A DNA stretch of 5,778 nucleotides from Candidatus Omnitrophota bacterium (GTDB lineage Bacteria > Omnitrophota > Gorgyraeia > Gygaellales > Profunditerraquicolaceae), in NCBI GenBank assembly GCA_028713875.1, contig JAQTNM010000102.1:1-5778 (forward strand), in the 5' to 3' direction. A program made the position numbers and the translations under genes. The notes under the pieces were generated by a model, which made no database searches, was not told the origin of the DNA, and saw only the letters and a list, made by a program, of their open reading frames with translations. Shown here piece by piece: positions 1-5,778 of this stretch (the first letter of the stretch is position 1; every line of letters starts with the position of its first letter).

Positions 1-670
1 CTTCGTCGCGGAAGCATTTGGCGATCTGGTAATATTTATCTATGCCGGCGACCATCAGGATCTGTTTGAATAATTGCGGGGACTGCGGAAGGGCGTAAAA
101 CTCTCCCGGATTCAGGCGCGAAGGAACCAGGTAATCCCGCGCCCCCTCGGGCGTGGATTTGGTTAAAATGGGAGTTTCGGATTCTATGAAACCGCGGCTG
201 TCTAAAAACGAGCGGATAATTTTGTAAAGATTATGCCTCAGGATAAAGTTATTGAACACGTTATTGCGCCTCAGGTCAAGGTAGCGGTATTTGAGGCGCA
301 TTTCTTCGGTTATATCCAGGTTATCTTCTATTTCAAATGGCGGGGTAAGGCTGGGGTTGAGGATCTCCAGGCCCTTTGCCAGGATTTCTATCTGGCCGGT
401 AGGCAGCCTGGGGTTGATGGTATTTTCCGGACGTTTATTGACCAGTCCGGTTACCCTGATTACAAACTCATTCCTTAATTCCTGCGCTTTCGCATACGCA
501 TCAGCGGATTCGCGGGGGATGAAGACGATCTGCGTAATTCCGTAACGGTCGCGGATGTCTATAAAAATAAGCTTGCCATGGTCGCGCCTGCCGGCTACCC
601 AGCCGCAGAGAGTGGCTTCTTTGCCTATATCATCCGCGGTCAACTGGCCGCAATTGTGTGTTCTTAGCAT
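1..670 (-). CDS. aspS: Aspartyl-tRNA synthetase, N-terminal part (cut by left edge)
   Basis: This gene encodes the class II enzyme that charges tRNA-Asp with aspartate in the cytoplasm. The 223 visible residues begin MLRTHNCGQL, the typical bacterial AspRS start. An OB-fold anticodon-binding domain covers roughly residues 1-105, with GWVAGRRDHG at 23-32 and FIDIRD at 36-41. The linker signature RLKYRYLDLRR is at 125-135. The catalytic core begins with TPEGARDYLVPSR at 173-185, LPQSPQLFKQ at 194-203, and the start of motif 2, YYQIAKCFRDE, ending at the edge with its Arg221. Bacterial AspRS is usually near 590 residues, so over half, including the GAD insertion and motif 3, lies outside the window. 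The ATG overlaps the end of hisS by 7 bases and no good Shine-Dalgarno sequence precedes it, which suggests coupled translation. His31 is the residue associated with non-discriminating AspRS (see findings). Identification is very secure. Confidence 0.97.
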   Translation of the reverse strand, partial: MLRTHNCGQLTADDIGKEATLCGWVAGRRDHGKLIFIDIRDRYGITQIVFIPRESADAYAKAQELRNEFVIRVTGLVNKRPENTINPRLPTGQIEILAKGLEILNPSLTPPFEIEDNLDITEEMRLKYRYLDLRRNNVFNNFILRHNLYKIIRSFLDSRGFIESETPILTKSTPEGARDYLVPSRLNPGEFYALPQSPQLFKQILMVAGIDKYYQIAKCFRDE

Positions 671-1905
671 TTTAATGCCCGGATCAGCTCGTCCTGCCTG
701 ATCTCTTTCTGTTGCCCGGAAATCATATCTTTTAGAGTGATCGTGCCTTTCTTCAATTCTTCTTCTCCGATGATCAGGACGCACTTGGCTTGCGAATCAT
801 TTGCCTGGCGCATAGCGCCCTTTAAGGACTTCCCGGCATAATCGGTGTCGGAGGCTATATTCTCCCGGCGCAACTGAGCCAGGATCTTTCCGGCCTCTCT
901 TTTAGCTTCTTGCCCCAGGGCAATTACGTAAACCAAGTCCTTATTTTTATCGGGGTTGTTTTTTGGCCCGGAGATCAGCAACAGCCGTTCAACGCCGAAG
1001 GCAAAGCCTATCGCGCCAACATCAGGCCCGCCTAATTCGCTGACCAGCTTATCGTATCTTCCGCCTGCAGCCAGAGCATCCTGGGCGCCCAACTCCCTAT
1101 GAGTGATCTCAAAAACAGTCCGGGTATAGTAATCCAGTCCGCGCACAAGATACGGCAAAACCTCATAGCTTACCTTCAGGTCGTCCAGCCCCTGTTTTAC
1201 CAGGCTGAAATGCTCTTTGCAATCCGGGCAAAGATGCCTGTCGCTGATATTTAGTTTAGCGATAATCTTACGGCAGGATTCATTCTTGCAATCCAGGACG
1301 CGCAGCACATTTCTGTCAAAGCGCTGGCGGCATTCCTGGCAGAAGTCATTCAATTGCCCCTTGATGCTCTCCCTTAAAATACGCGCCAGACCCTTCTTAT
1401 CGTCGAGACAGCCCAGGCTGTTGATTTTGATCTGGTAACCCTCTATAGCGCAAGCCTTAAGAATGGTATCGGCCAATGAGATAACCTCAACATCCACACC
1501 CGCATCTCCTGAACCGATTACCTCGCAGCCTATATGATGGAATTGGCGCAAACGGCCCTTTTGCGGCCTTTCCAGCCTGAACATCGGCCCGATATAGTAT
1601 AATTTCTGCAATGCCGAGGCTTTATCCAGGCTGTTCTCAATATAAGCCCTGACTATGGAAGCTGTGGCCTCCGGCCTTAAAGCATAAGTTTCGTCCTTGT
1701 TCTTTATCAGGAACATTTGTTTCTGGACGATCTCGGCAGACTCTCCCAAAGAGCGGTTAAATAGCGCAGCCTCTTCCATCACCGGAGGCCGTATCTCCCG
1801 GTAATTGTATACGGAAAAAATAGACCGGCTTATGTTCTCTGTCTCTTGCCACTGTGGTATCTCAAGTGGAAGGATATCTTTTGTTCCCGCGACTTTTTTA
1901 AACAT
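664..1905 (-). CDS. hisS: Histidyl-tRNA synthetase
   Basis: This is a complete 413-residue class II synthetase that charges tRNA-His, of normal bacterial length. The N-terminus MFKKVAGTKDILP matches the family start. Motif 1 lies around residues 34-54. Motif 2 runs YYIGPMFRLERPQKGRLRQFHHIG (103-126) and contains Arg110. The histidine-specific motif LVRGLDYYTRTVFEI is at 253-267, with the catalytic Arg256. AAGGRYD is at 279-285 and motif 3, GFAFGVERLLL, at 300-310. The C-terminal anticodon-binding domain starts near 325. The insertion domain has three Cys pairs (C189/C192, C206/C211, C226/C229), as in many bacterial HisRS, possibly for a metal. The gene lies 31 bases after the HU gene and overlaps aspS by 7 bases. 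No Shine-Dalgarno sequence is visible before the ATG. The leader instead holds a short A/T inverted repeat (T6-AAG-A6 at 1909-1923 on the plus strand), so translation may be weak or use an unstructured A/U-rich leader. Confidence 0.98.
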   Translation of the reverse strand: MFKKVAGTKDILPLEIPQWQETENISRSIFSVYNYREIRPPVMEEAALFNRSLGESAEIVQKQMFLIKNKDETYALRPEATASIVRAYIENSLDKASALQKLYYIGPMFRLERPQKGRLRQFHHIGCEVIGSGDAGVDVEVISLADTILKACAIEGYQIKINSLGCLDDKKGLARILRESIKGQLNDFCQECRQRFDRNVLRVLDCKNESCRKIIAKLNISDRHLCPDCKEHFSLVKQGLDDLKVSYEVLPYLVRGLDYYTRTVFEITHRELGAQDALAAGGRYDKLVSELGGPDVGAIGFAFGVERLLLISGPKNNPDKNKDLVYVIALGQEAKREAGKILAQLRRENIASDTDYAGKSLKGAMRQANDSQAKCVLIIGEEELKKGTITLKDMISGQQKEIRQDELIRALKC

Positions 1906-1936
1906 TTATTTTTTAAGAAAAAAGGGGAAAGGTATA

Positions 1937-2209
1937 TTATCTTATTTTCTGTTTCATCTCCAGACCTGGCTTAAAGACAACCACTTTCCTGGGTGGGACG
2001 GGGACGATTTGGCCGGTACGGGGGTTCCTGCCGGTACGGCTTCTTCTCTGTTTTATCTTGAAAACTCCGAAATTGCGCAGTTCTATCTTTTCTCCTCTTA
2101 CCAGTGCCTCAATGATAAAGTCAAATGTCTTCTGCACTATCTTTTTTACGTCTATCTGTTTCAGATTTGTGGCGTCAGAGACCTTCAGGATTATATCTTT
2201 TTTTGTCAT
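1937..2209 (-). CDS. HU/IHF-family DNA-binding protein
   Basis: This is a complete 90-residue histone-like protein that bends and compacts DNA as a dimer in the nucleoid. The length is typical of the family. The N-terminal helical part (about 1-40) is followed by the beta-arm signature ELRNFGVFKIKQRRSRTGRNPRTG at residues 43-66. It includes the RNPRTG arm tip, whose Pro63 is the residue that intercalates into DNA in HU and IHF. The tail reads VPVPPRKVVVFKPG. Sequence alone does not separate HU from IHF-beta, so no symbol is given. The start is supported by a clear GAGGAGA ribosome binding site 6 bases upstream. It is the first gene after a strong promoter, and hisS and aspS follow on the same strand, so a nucleoid protein and two tRNA synthetases probably share a transcript. 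Confidence 0.95.
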   Translation of the reverse strand: MTKKDIILKVSDATNLKQIDVKKIVQKTFDFIIEALVRGEKIELRNFGVFKIKQRRSRTGRNPRTGQIVPVPPRKVVVFKPGLEMKQKIR

Positions 2210-2215
2210 CTTTTA

Positions 2216-2222
2216 TCTCCTC
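2216..2222 (-). promoter_or_regulatory. Ribosome binding site of the HU gene
   Basis: Read on the minus strand this is GAGGAGA, 6 bases before the HU start codon. It fixes the start at 2209 and contrasts with hisS and aspS downstream, which have no clear Shine-Dalgarno sequence. Confidence 0.8.
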
Positions 2223-2283
2223 GCTTTAGACAGCCGCGCTAAAAGACCCGAAGCTTAAATTATTGCGTTCATATATTGCAACT

Positions 2284-2312
2284 ATAATATCAGCAAAAGT
2301 TTACGATGTCAA
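2284..2312 (-). promoter_or_regulatory. Sigma70-type promoter for HU-hisS-aspS
   Basis: On the minus strand a perfect -35 box TTGACA (2307-2312) is followed by exactly 17 bases and then a -10 box TATTAT (2284-2289). A TG one base upstream of the -10 box gives an extended -10 element. Transcription would start near 2277, leaving a leader of about 68 bases before the HU start. This near-consensus promoter would suit high expression of a nucleoid protein and tRNA synthetases. No operator was recognised. The leader holds one imperfect inverted repeat (CTTTAG at 2224-2229 with CTAAAAG at 2239-2245) next to the ribosome binding site. Confidence 0.85.
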
Positions 2313-2480
2313 GGGAAAACTCCCCCTGAAGCAGCGTGGACACCCCCAACTCTTTACAAAATAACAAAGTGGCTTGAGGCTTCTGTAACTCATGGAGGGG
2401 TCTCGCCCTATAAACTCGCTCCTTGAGCGCCTTATGGCCGCTTAAAAGAATTGATTGCTGCTCCTACGGCATATCAATAA
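2313..2480. other. Intergenic stretch with no supportable gene
   Basis: These bases lie between the two divergent promoters. Only tiny ORFs occur: 17 codons on plus (2392-2445) and 30 codons on minus (2301-2393), neither with a ribosome binding site. There is a small perfect hairpin, CGCTC-CTT-GAGCG, at 2417-2429, and an imperfect direct repeat (CGCCCTAT at 2404-2411, CGCCTTAT at 2428-2435). The run ATGGAG, CGCC, ATAAAC, GCTC/GAGC, CTCCTAC between 2392 and 2467 resembles conserved words of the crcB (fluoride) riboswitch but is incomplete (see findings). The stretch is probably non-coding, perhaps a remnant of something longer. Confidence 0.5.
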
Positions 2481-2484
2481 TTTG

Positions 2485-2512
2485 TTTGAATATTTTTATT
2501 TTATGTTATAAT
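2485..2512 (+). promoter_or_regulatory. Extended -10 promoter for the moxR operon
   Basis: A consensus -10 box TATAAT lies at 2507-2512, preceded by TG and one base (2504-2505), which makes an extended -10 element. The best -35 candidate is the weak TTTGAA at 2485-2490 with a 16-base spacer in a T-rich tract. Transcription would begin near 2519, about 44 bases before the moxR start. The -10 assignment is good and the -35 is uncertain. Confidence 0.65.
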
Positions 2513-2550
2513 TTGATTTATGCGGGTTAAATAACAATTCAAGTTTAACT

Positions 2551-2557
2551 AAGGAGG
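2551..2557 (+). promoter_or_regulatory. Strong ribosome binding site of moxR
   Basis: AAGGAGG, essentially the full anti-16S complement, sits 5 bases before the ATG at 2563 and fixes that start. It is the only strong Shine-Dalgarno sequence in the operon. The downstream genes abut or overlap and appear to depend on coupling. Confidence 0.85.
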
Positions 2558-2562
2558 GTTGA

Positions 2563-3501
2563 ATGAACAATCCGGTAATGATCGAAAGCGTGATTTCGAA
2601 CATCGAAAAAGTTATCGTAGGCAAGCGTGAGGTCATAAAGCTGCTCATTGCTGGATTGTTAAGCAGGGGCCATGTCTTGATTGAGGACGTCCCGGGCGTA
2701 GGCAAGACCATGCTTGTGCGCGCCCTGGCTAAATCCGTTAACGCCAATTTTAAACGTATACAGTTTACCCCCGACCTCCTGCCTTCGGATATTACCGGCG
2801 TTACCATATACAATCAGCATAACGGACAATTTGAATTCAGGCCGGGCCCGATATTCGCCAACATCGTCCTTGCCGACGAAGTCAACCGGACCACCCCGCG
2901 TACCCAGTCCGGTCTCCTGGAATCAATGCAGGAATATGCGGTTACGGTTGACGGTAAAACCTACAAATTGCCTGAGCCGTTTTTTGTCATCGCCACGCAG
3001 AATCCCATTGAATTCTACGGCACCTACCCCCTTCCCGAAGCACAGATGGACAGGTTCCTTATGCGTTTCAATATGGGTTATTTGCTTGAAAACGAAGAAA
3101 TAAAACTGCTGGAGAACCGCTTAACCGTCGACCCTATTGACGACCTTAAGCCGGTTATAAATGTAGAGGATATTATTTCTTTGATGGAGAGCGTAAATGC
3201 GGTGCACGTACATAAGGACATATTGAGTTATATCGTAAAAATAGTGGAGGCCACGCGTAACCACCAGGATATTAAGCTGGGTTCCAGCCCGCGCGGCGCG
3301 CTTTCCTTAATGCACCTGGCCAAGACCTATGCCTTGCTGAATAGCCGTGATTATGTCACTCCGGCAGATGTTAAGAATATCGTGGTATCCGCGTTAAACC
3401 ATAGAATCGTGCTCTTCCCCAGTTCCCTGGTAAAAGGCGTCAAGCCTGAGGAAATTGTCAACGATATACTGGAAAAAGTCCCGGTTCCCATTGAGGTATA
3501 A
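2563..3501 (+). CDS. MoxR-family AAA+ ATPase
   Basis: This is a complete 312-residue cytoplasmic AAA+ ATPase of the MoxR (AAA_3) family, of usual length. Members are thought to act as chaperones that remodel or activate partner proteins with von Willebrand A-like domains encoded next to them. Visible motifs: Walker A VPGVGKT at residues 43-49; FRPGPIFANIVLADEVNR at 92-109 with Walker B at 101-106; TPRTQSGLLESMQE at 111-124; sensor 1 IATQNPIEFYGTYPLPEAQMDRF at 143-165, with Asn147 and the arginine-finger candidate Arg164; and sensor 2 GSSPRGALSL at 240-249 with Arg244. The C-terminal helical lid covers about 220-300. All catalytic residues are present, so it should be an active ATPase. It is the first gene of the operon. 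Its TAA stop directly abuts the ATG of the DUF58 ORF, the classic partner. No specific substrate can be inferred. Confidence 0.96.
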   Translation: MNNPVMIESVISNIEKVIVGKREVIKLLIAGLLSRGHVLIEDVPGVGKTMLVRALAKSVNANFKRIQFTPDLLPSDITGVTIYNQHNGQFEFRPGPIFANIVLADEVNRTTPRTQSGLLESMQEYAVTVDGKTYKLPEPFFVIATQNPIEFYGTYPLPEAQMDRFLMRFNMGYLLENEEIKLLENRLTVDPIDDLKPVINVEDIISLMESVNAVHVHKDILSYIVKIVEATRNHQDIKLGSSPRGALSLMHLAKTYALLNSRDYVTPADVKNIVVSALNHRIVLFPSSLVKGVKPEEIVNDILEKVPVPIEV

Positions 3502-3909
3502 ATGCTTACCGAGACTGCAAAACTCACCATATTCTTTCTGCTGGTAGGCCTGCTTATCGCCTTTTACACCCAGGTTGAGCTCATTTTCTTTATATGCGCG
3601 GTCCTGAGCAGCCTGTTGTTTGTTTCGTTTGTAATCTATAAAATCACGCAGATCACTAAAATAAAATGCAACCGCATTATGCCCAGCGCCGTATATGAAG
3701 GCCAGAACGTAGAAGTGGCGTTGGCGCTTGAAAACCAGAGCGTATTTGCCAGTTTCTTCGTAGAATTAATCGATAATTTCAGCCCCGAACTTCCTAACAA
3801 GCAGCAAAAAAAACTCCTATTCCCCTACCTGTCCAGGCGGGCAGTAATTAAAATTACATATGAGGGGCACTGCGCAAAACGCGGCGTATACTGGGTGGGG
3901 CCACCATGA
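3502..3909 (+). CDS. DUF58 protein, N-terminal part (membrane anchor); gene interrupted by a frame change
   Basis: This ORF encodes 135 residues and corresponds to the first third of a DUF58 protein. Two hydrophobic segments lie at about residues 8-22 and 26-48, the membrane anchor normal for the family. They are followed by a beta-rich region with VYEGQNVEVALALENQS, the typical sequence before the DUF58 core. It ends at CAKRGVYWVGPP. In intact homologues this motif (GVYxxGP, about six residues, then SDPFGLF) continues into the core without a break. Here the frame meets TGA at 3907-3909, while the continuation lies in the -1 frame from 3906. The ATG directly abuts the moxR stop, with a modest TGAGG about 6 bases upstream inside moxR. 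The part is most likely half of one gene of about 405 codons. As a stand-alone protein it would be a membrane anchor with a truncated domain. Confidence 0.85.
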   Translation: MLTETAKLTIFFLLVGLLIAFYTQVELIFFICAVLSSLLFVSFVIYKITQITKIKCNRIMPSAVYEGQNVEVALALENQSVFASFFVELIDNFSPELPNKQQKKLLFPYLSRRAVIKITYEGHCAKRGVYWVGPP

Positions 3910-3923
3910 TTATTACCTCCGAC
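3891..3923 (+). other. Frame junction inside the DUF58 gene
   Basis: The upstream frame reads GTG GGG CCA CCA TGA and the downstream frame reads ATG ATT ATT ACC TCC GAC CCC, overlapping as ATGA at 3906-3909. Adding one C to the GGGGCC tract (3897-3902) would give one continuous frame reading VGPTMIITSDPLGLF, which has the usual six residues between GP and DP(F/L)GLF. No canonical X-XXY-YYZ slippery heptamer lies in frame here. The GGTGGGG at 3894-3900 could act as a weak ribosome binding site for restart at the ATG. Confidence 0.7.
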
Positions 3924-4718
3924 CCCCTGGGCTTATTTCAGAAAAATAAGATCATACAGTTATCTTCGAAATTGACGGTTTATCCCAAGGTATTCAAGAT
4001 CAGGGAATTAGGTACGTTTAATAAAGGCGTGGTTGCCCCGCGTTACGGTTCACATACAACCCGCAAAAGCGGCGATTACGAAGAATTTTTCGGGATCCGC
4101 GAATACCAGCAGGAAGACGGTTTGCGCAAGATCCACTGGCCTTCTTCTGCCAGGAACAACAAACTTATGGTAAGGCACTTTGAGCAGACAGGAGCGCACT
4201 CTGTAACCGTAATGCTTGATTTAAAATATGGTAATAATCTGGGCACGGGAAGAGAAACCACCCTGGAGTATGCGGTTAAAATAGCCGCCTCATTCACGAA
4301 GTATTTTCTGGACCAGGGGTTCCTGGTGCAGTTGCTTGCCTACGGCGAAAAACCGATAATTACTACTTTCGGCAAAGACCCCTCTCATTATTCGCACATA
4401 CTGGAATTACTGGCCCAGGTTGAGGCCAACAGCCCTTTTAGCTTGACTGAGGCATTGGGAAAACTTAATTATTTTATCTACCCCAATTCCACTTTTACGA
4501 TCATCCGCCTGGACAAGGATAAGGATGCAGCCAGGGCCGTTGAGCAGCTTATTTACACCAAGAATATATCGGTATTCGATATACAGCTGGCATCTTCTAC
4601 TTTTGATGCGAATGCCGCCAGGGAATCCGAATATCTGCTTGAGGTTAAAGGCTCGGAAGTCATTAGTTATTATATTTCTTGTGGAGATAATCTAGAATAC
4701 GCCTTTGTACGCAAATGA
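3906..4718 (+). CDS. DUF58 protein, C-terminal part (DUF58 core, vWA-like)
   Basis: This ORF encodes 270 residues carrying the diagnostic DUF58 core. It starts at SDPLGLF (5-11), the second half of the motif broken in the upstream ORF. The hallmark GDYEEFFGIREYQQEDGLRKIHWPSSARNNKLMVRHFE spans 56-93. The beta strand SVTVMLDLKYG (99-109) opens the von Willebrand A-like fold. The metal-site motif there is degenerate, with Asp105 but no DxSxS, as is common in DUF58. The remainder, to about 265, alternates strands and helices and includes AYGEKPIITTF. It has no membrane segment of its own, so if made separately it would be soluble unless bound to the N-terminal part. The stop overlaps the next gene by ATGA. 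The core shows no decay (no missing blocks or internal stops), so the break is recent, artefactual or tolerated. DUF58 proteins are believed to be MoxR partners, but their exact function is unknown. Confidence 0.88.
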   Translation: MIITSDPLGLFQKNKIIQLSSKLTVYPKVFKIRELGTFNKGVVAPRYGSHTTRKSGDYEEFFGIREYQQEDGLRKIHWPSSARNNKLMVRHFEQTGAHSVTVMLDLKYGNNLGTGRETTLEYAVKIAASFTKYFLDQGFLVQLLAYGEKPIITTFGKDPSHYSHILELLAQVEANSPFSLTEALGKLNYFIYPNSTFTIIRLDKDKDAARAVEQLIYTKNISVFDIQLASSTFDANAARESEYLLEVKGSEVISYYISCGDNLEYAFVRK

Positions 4719-5778
4719 ACCTGATCTTCGCATATATAGTAACCAGCTTATTAATCATAACGGCGTTACTGTCCCTGGGCAGGGAATTTAAATATACCCC
4801 CCTATATATATTGTTTGCGTTACTGGGGCTGGGTTTAAGTTTCTGGCAGCAGAAAAAACAGTCCATCCCCTATTTGAAGCTCGCGGTTAACATCATCCTG
4901 GTCGCACTCACCGTCAGGGCTCTTTTCCCCTTTTTTGTCGGCAAGCCCAAAACCGATATGTTCACTGTCCTGATTACAACCTGGGTATACTTCCTTATTT
5001 TATCTACCTATATAATTTACACGAAAAGGGATTATTATATTATCCAGGGTTTCTCCCTGGGGGTTATAGTTTATGCCTGTTTTTATGCCACCCGCAATCC
5101 CCTGCCGCTCCTGGGATATACGGCAGCATTTCTAGCGCTATGGATAATGGCCTTAAGGAACATAAATCTTTTTCCTGACAACAAAGAAGAAAGTTCTGTT
5201 TCTTATACCGCGGATGATGTCTGGCGCGAAATAAAAGTGGGCGCGCTTTTATTCTTCGCCATGGTGATTTTGTCCCTGCCGTTTTATTTCCTTCTCCCCC
5301 GTTTTAACATACCGCTTTTGCCGATGGACCAGTTGCTCAGGCAGCGCTATAGCACGATTTACGCTGACTTTCCCAAGCGCGGGCTGATAGCTTACTTAAG
5401 CCGGAACCCCCGGGACATAATGTCCGAAAAAAAAGAATCCGAGGGAAAAACACCCAGCCCAGCTGAAAGAGGAGGCACAGAAAACCAGCTTGATATACGT
5501 CAGGATATAAAAAAGCCGGTATTCTGGCACGGCGAAGAGCCGAAGGATATCCTGTTAAACAAGATCAAAGAAATAAACCAGCAGCTCCAGGGCCTGGAGA
5601 AGCAAAGAAAGAAACAGGAACTTGTCAAGGAAGAGCAAAAAATAAAAAAAGAGAAACAACAGCTGCAAAAAGAACTCCGCCAGGCCAAAGACGAATATGC
5701 AAAATTAGCCCAGACCCAGCCTAACCTGTCTGCGGAAGAATTAAACAACTCTTCCGCAGCCAAGCAGATAGAGACCCT
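4715..5778 (+). CDS. TgpA-like multi-spanning membrane protein with long coiled-coil region, N-terminal part (cut by right edge)
   Basis: The frame is open from the ATG at 4715 to the window end (354 codons and 2 bases). The start overlaps the DUF58 stop by ATGA, so the gene belongs to the operon. About seven hydrophobic segments occupy residues 2-22, 28-44, 56-76, 82-102, 107-125, 131-147 and 175-194. The last ends LPFYFLLPRFNIPLLPM, like the end of the membrane part of TgpA (DUF3488) proteins. A hydrophilic stretch follows (about 205-278), and then a highly charged Lys/Glu/Gln heptad region, probably a coiled coil, from about 279 to 332. In TgpA relatives an extracytoplasmic transglutaminase domain follows the membrane part. 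It is not visible in the window and may lie downstream. The assignment rests mainly on gene order and on the membrane part. Charge distribution between helices does not clearly settle the topology. Confidence 0.75.
   Translation, partial: MNLIFAYIVTSLLIITALLSLGREFKYTPLYILFALLGLGLSFWQQKKQSIPYLKLAVNIILVALTVRALFPFFVGKPKTDMFTVLITTWVYFLILSTYIIYTKRDYYIIQGFSLGVIVYACFYATRNPLPLLGYTAAFLALWIMALRNINLFPDNKEESSVSYTADDVWREIKVGALLFFAMVILSLPFYFLLPRFNIPLLPMDQLLRQRYSTIYADFPKRGLIAYLSRNPRDIMSEKKESEGKTPSPAERGGTENQLDIRQDIKKPVFWHGEEPKDILLNKIKEINQQLQGLEKQRKKQELVKEEQKIKKEKQQLQKELRQAKDEYAKLAQTQPNLSAEELNNSSAAKQIET

Noticed and set aside
1805..2242. 145-codon plus-strand ORF across the hisS start and HU gene
   Set aside because: It is antisense to two secure genes and has no ribosome binding site or recognisable domain.
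2301..2393. 30-codon minus-strand ORF, Cys- and aromatic-rich, starting MSYRSLKPLCYF
   Set aside because: It has no ribosome binding site, overlaps the strong HU promoter, and resembles no family I can name. It is most likely chance.
2313..2400. Possible remnant of an IS200/IS605-type right end (minus-strand words such as ACAGAAGCCTC and CTTCAGGGGGAG)
   Set aside because: The stem partners expected of such an end are missing, and no transposase or TnpB fragment lies nearby.
2392..2445. 17-codon plus-strand ORF (MEGSRPINSLLERLMAA), a possible leader peptide
   Set aside because: It has no ribosome binding site, lies upstream of the predicted moxR promoter, and shows no run of regulatory codons or attenuator hairpin after it.
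2496..2813. 105-codon minus-strand ORF over the start of moxR
   Set aside because: It is a shadow of the moxR coding frame and covers its promoter and ribosome binding site.
3891..3909. Programmed -1 frameshift site in the DUF58 gene
   Set aside because: No X-XXY-YYZ heptamer is in frame, and the last codon CCA would not re-pair after slipping back one base.
5500..5763. 87-codon minus-strand ORF rich in Ser, Phe and Cys
   Set aside because: It is the antisense reading of the Lys/Glu-rich coiled-coil codons (AAA/GAA become TTT/TTC).

Overview
The window is bacterial chromosomal DNA with two divergently transcribed gene blocks separated by about 350 bases. Gene density is high, the genes overlap or abut, and coding GC content is moderate. 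Recognisable promoters have TTGACA and TATAAT-type boxes. Nothing points to phage, plasmid or a defence island. The lineage cannot be fixed from the sequence. The HU, HisRS, AspRS and MoxR/DUF58/TgpA-like set would suit an uncultured Gram-negative lineage such as Omnitrophota or a relative, but that is a guess.

Left block (minus strand, 2312 down to 1): a strong sigma70-type promoter drives an HU/IHF-family nucleoid protein, then histidyl-tRNA synthetase (hisS), then the N-terminal 223 residues of aspartyl-tRNA synthetase (aspS), which runs off the left edge. hisS and aspS overlap by 7 bases, so they are probably translationally coupled. AspRS carries His at position 31, the residue linked to non-discriminating AspRS, which would imply tRNA-dependent asparagine synthesis.

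Middle (2210-2562): the HU promoter and leader, a stretch of about 170 bases with no supportable gene, and an extended -10 promoter plus a strong Shine-Dalgarno sequence for the right block. The central stretch contains an ordered set of words like those of the crcB/fluoride riboswitch, but it lacks key pairing and lies upstream of the predicted promoter.

Right block (plus strand, 2563 to 5778): a compact operon of MoxR AAA+ ATPase, a DUF58 protein, and a multi-spanning membrane protein with a long coiled-coil extension, cut by the right edge. This gene order matches the widespread MoxR-DUF58-transglutaminase (TgpA-like) cluster. In that family the MoxR ATPase is thought to act as a chaperone for partners with vWA-like domains, and the membrane protein carries an extracytoplasmic transglutaminase domain, which is not reached here.

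The most notable point is that the DUF58 protein is read as two ORFs (3502-3909 and 3906-4718) joined by an ATGA stop/start overlap. The break falls inside a conserved motif of one family. Read through in the -1 frame, the motif is restored with the usual spacing. It is therefore a frameshift (sequencing error or true mutation), or less likely a genuine split into coupled subunits.
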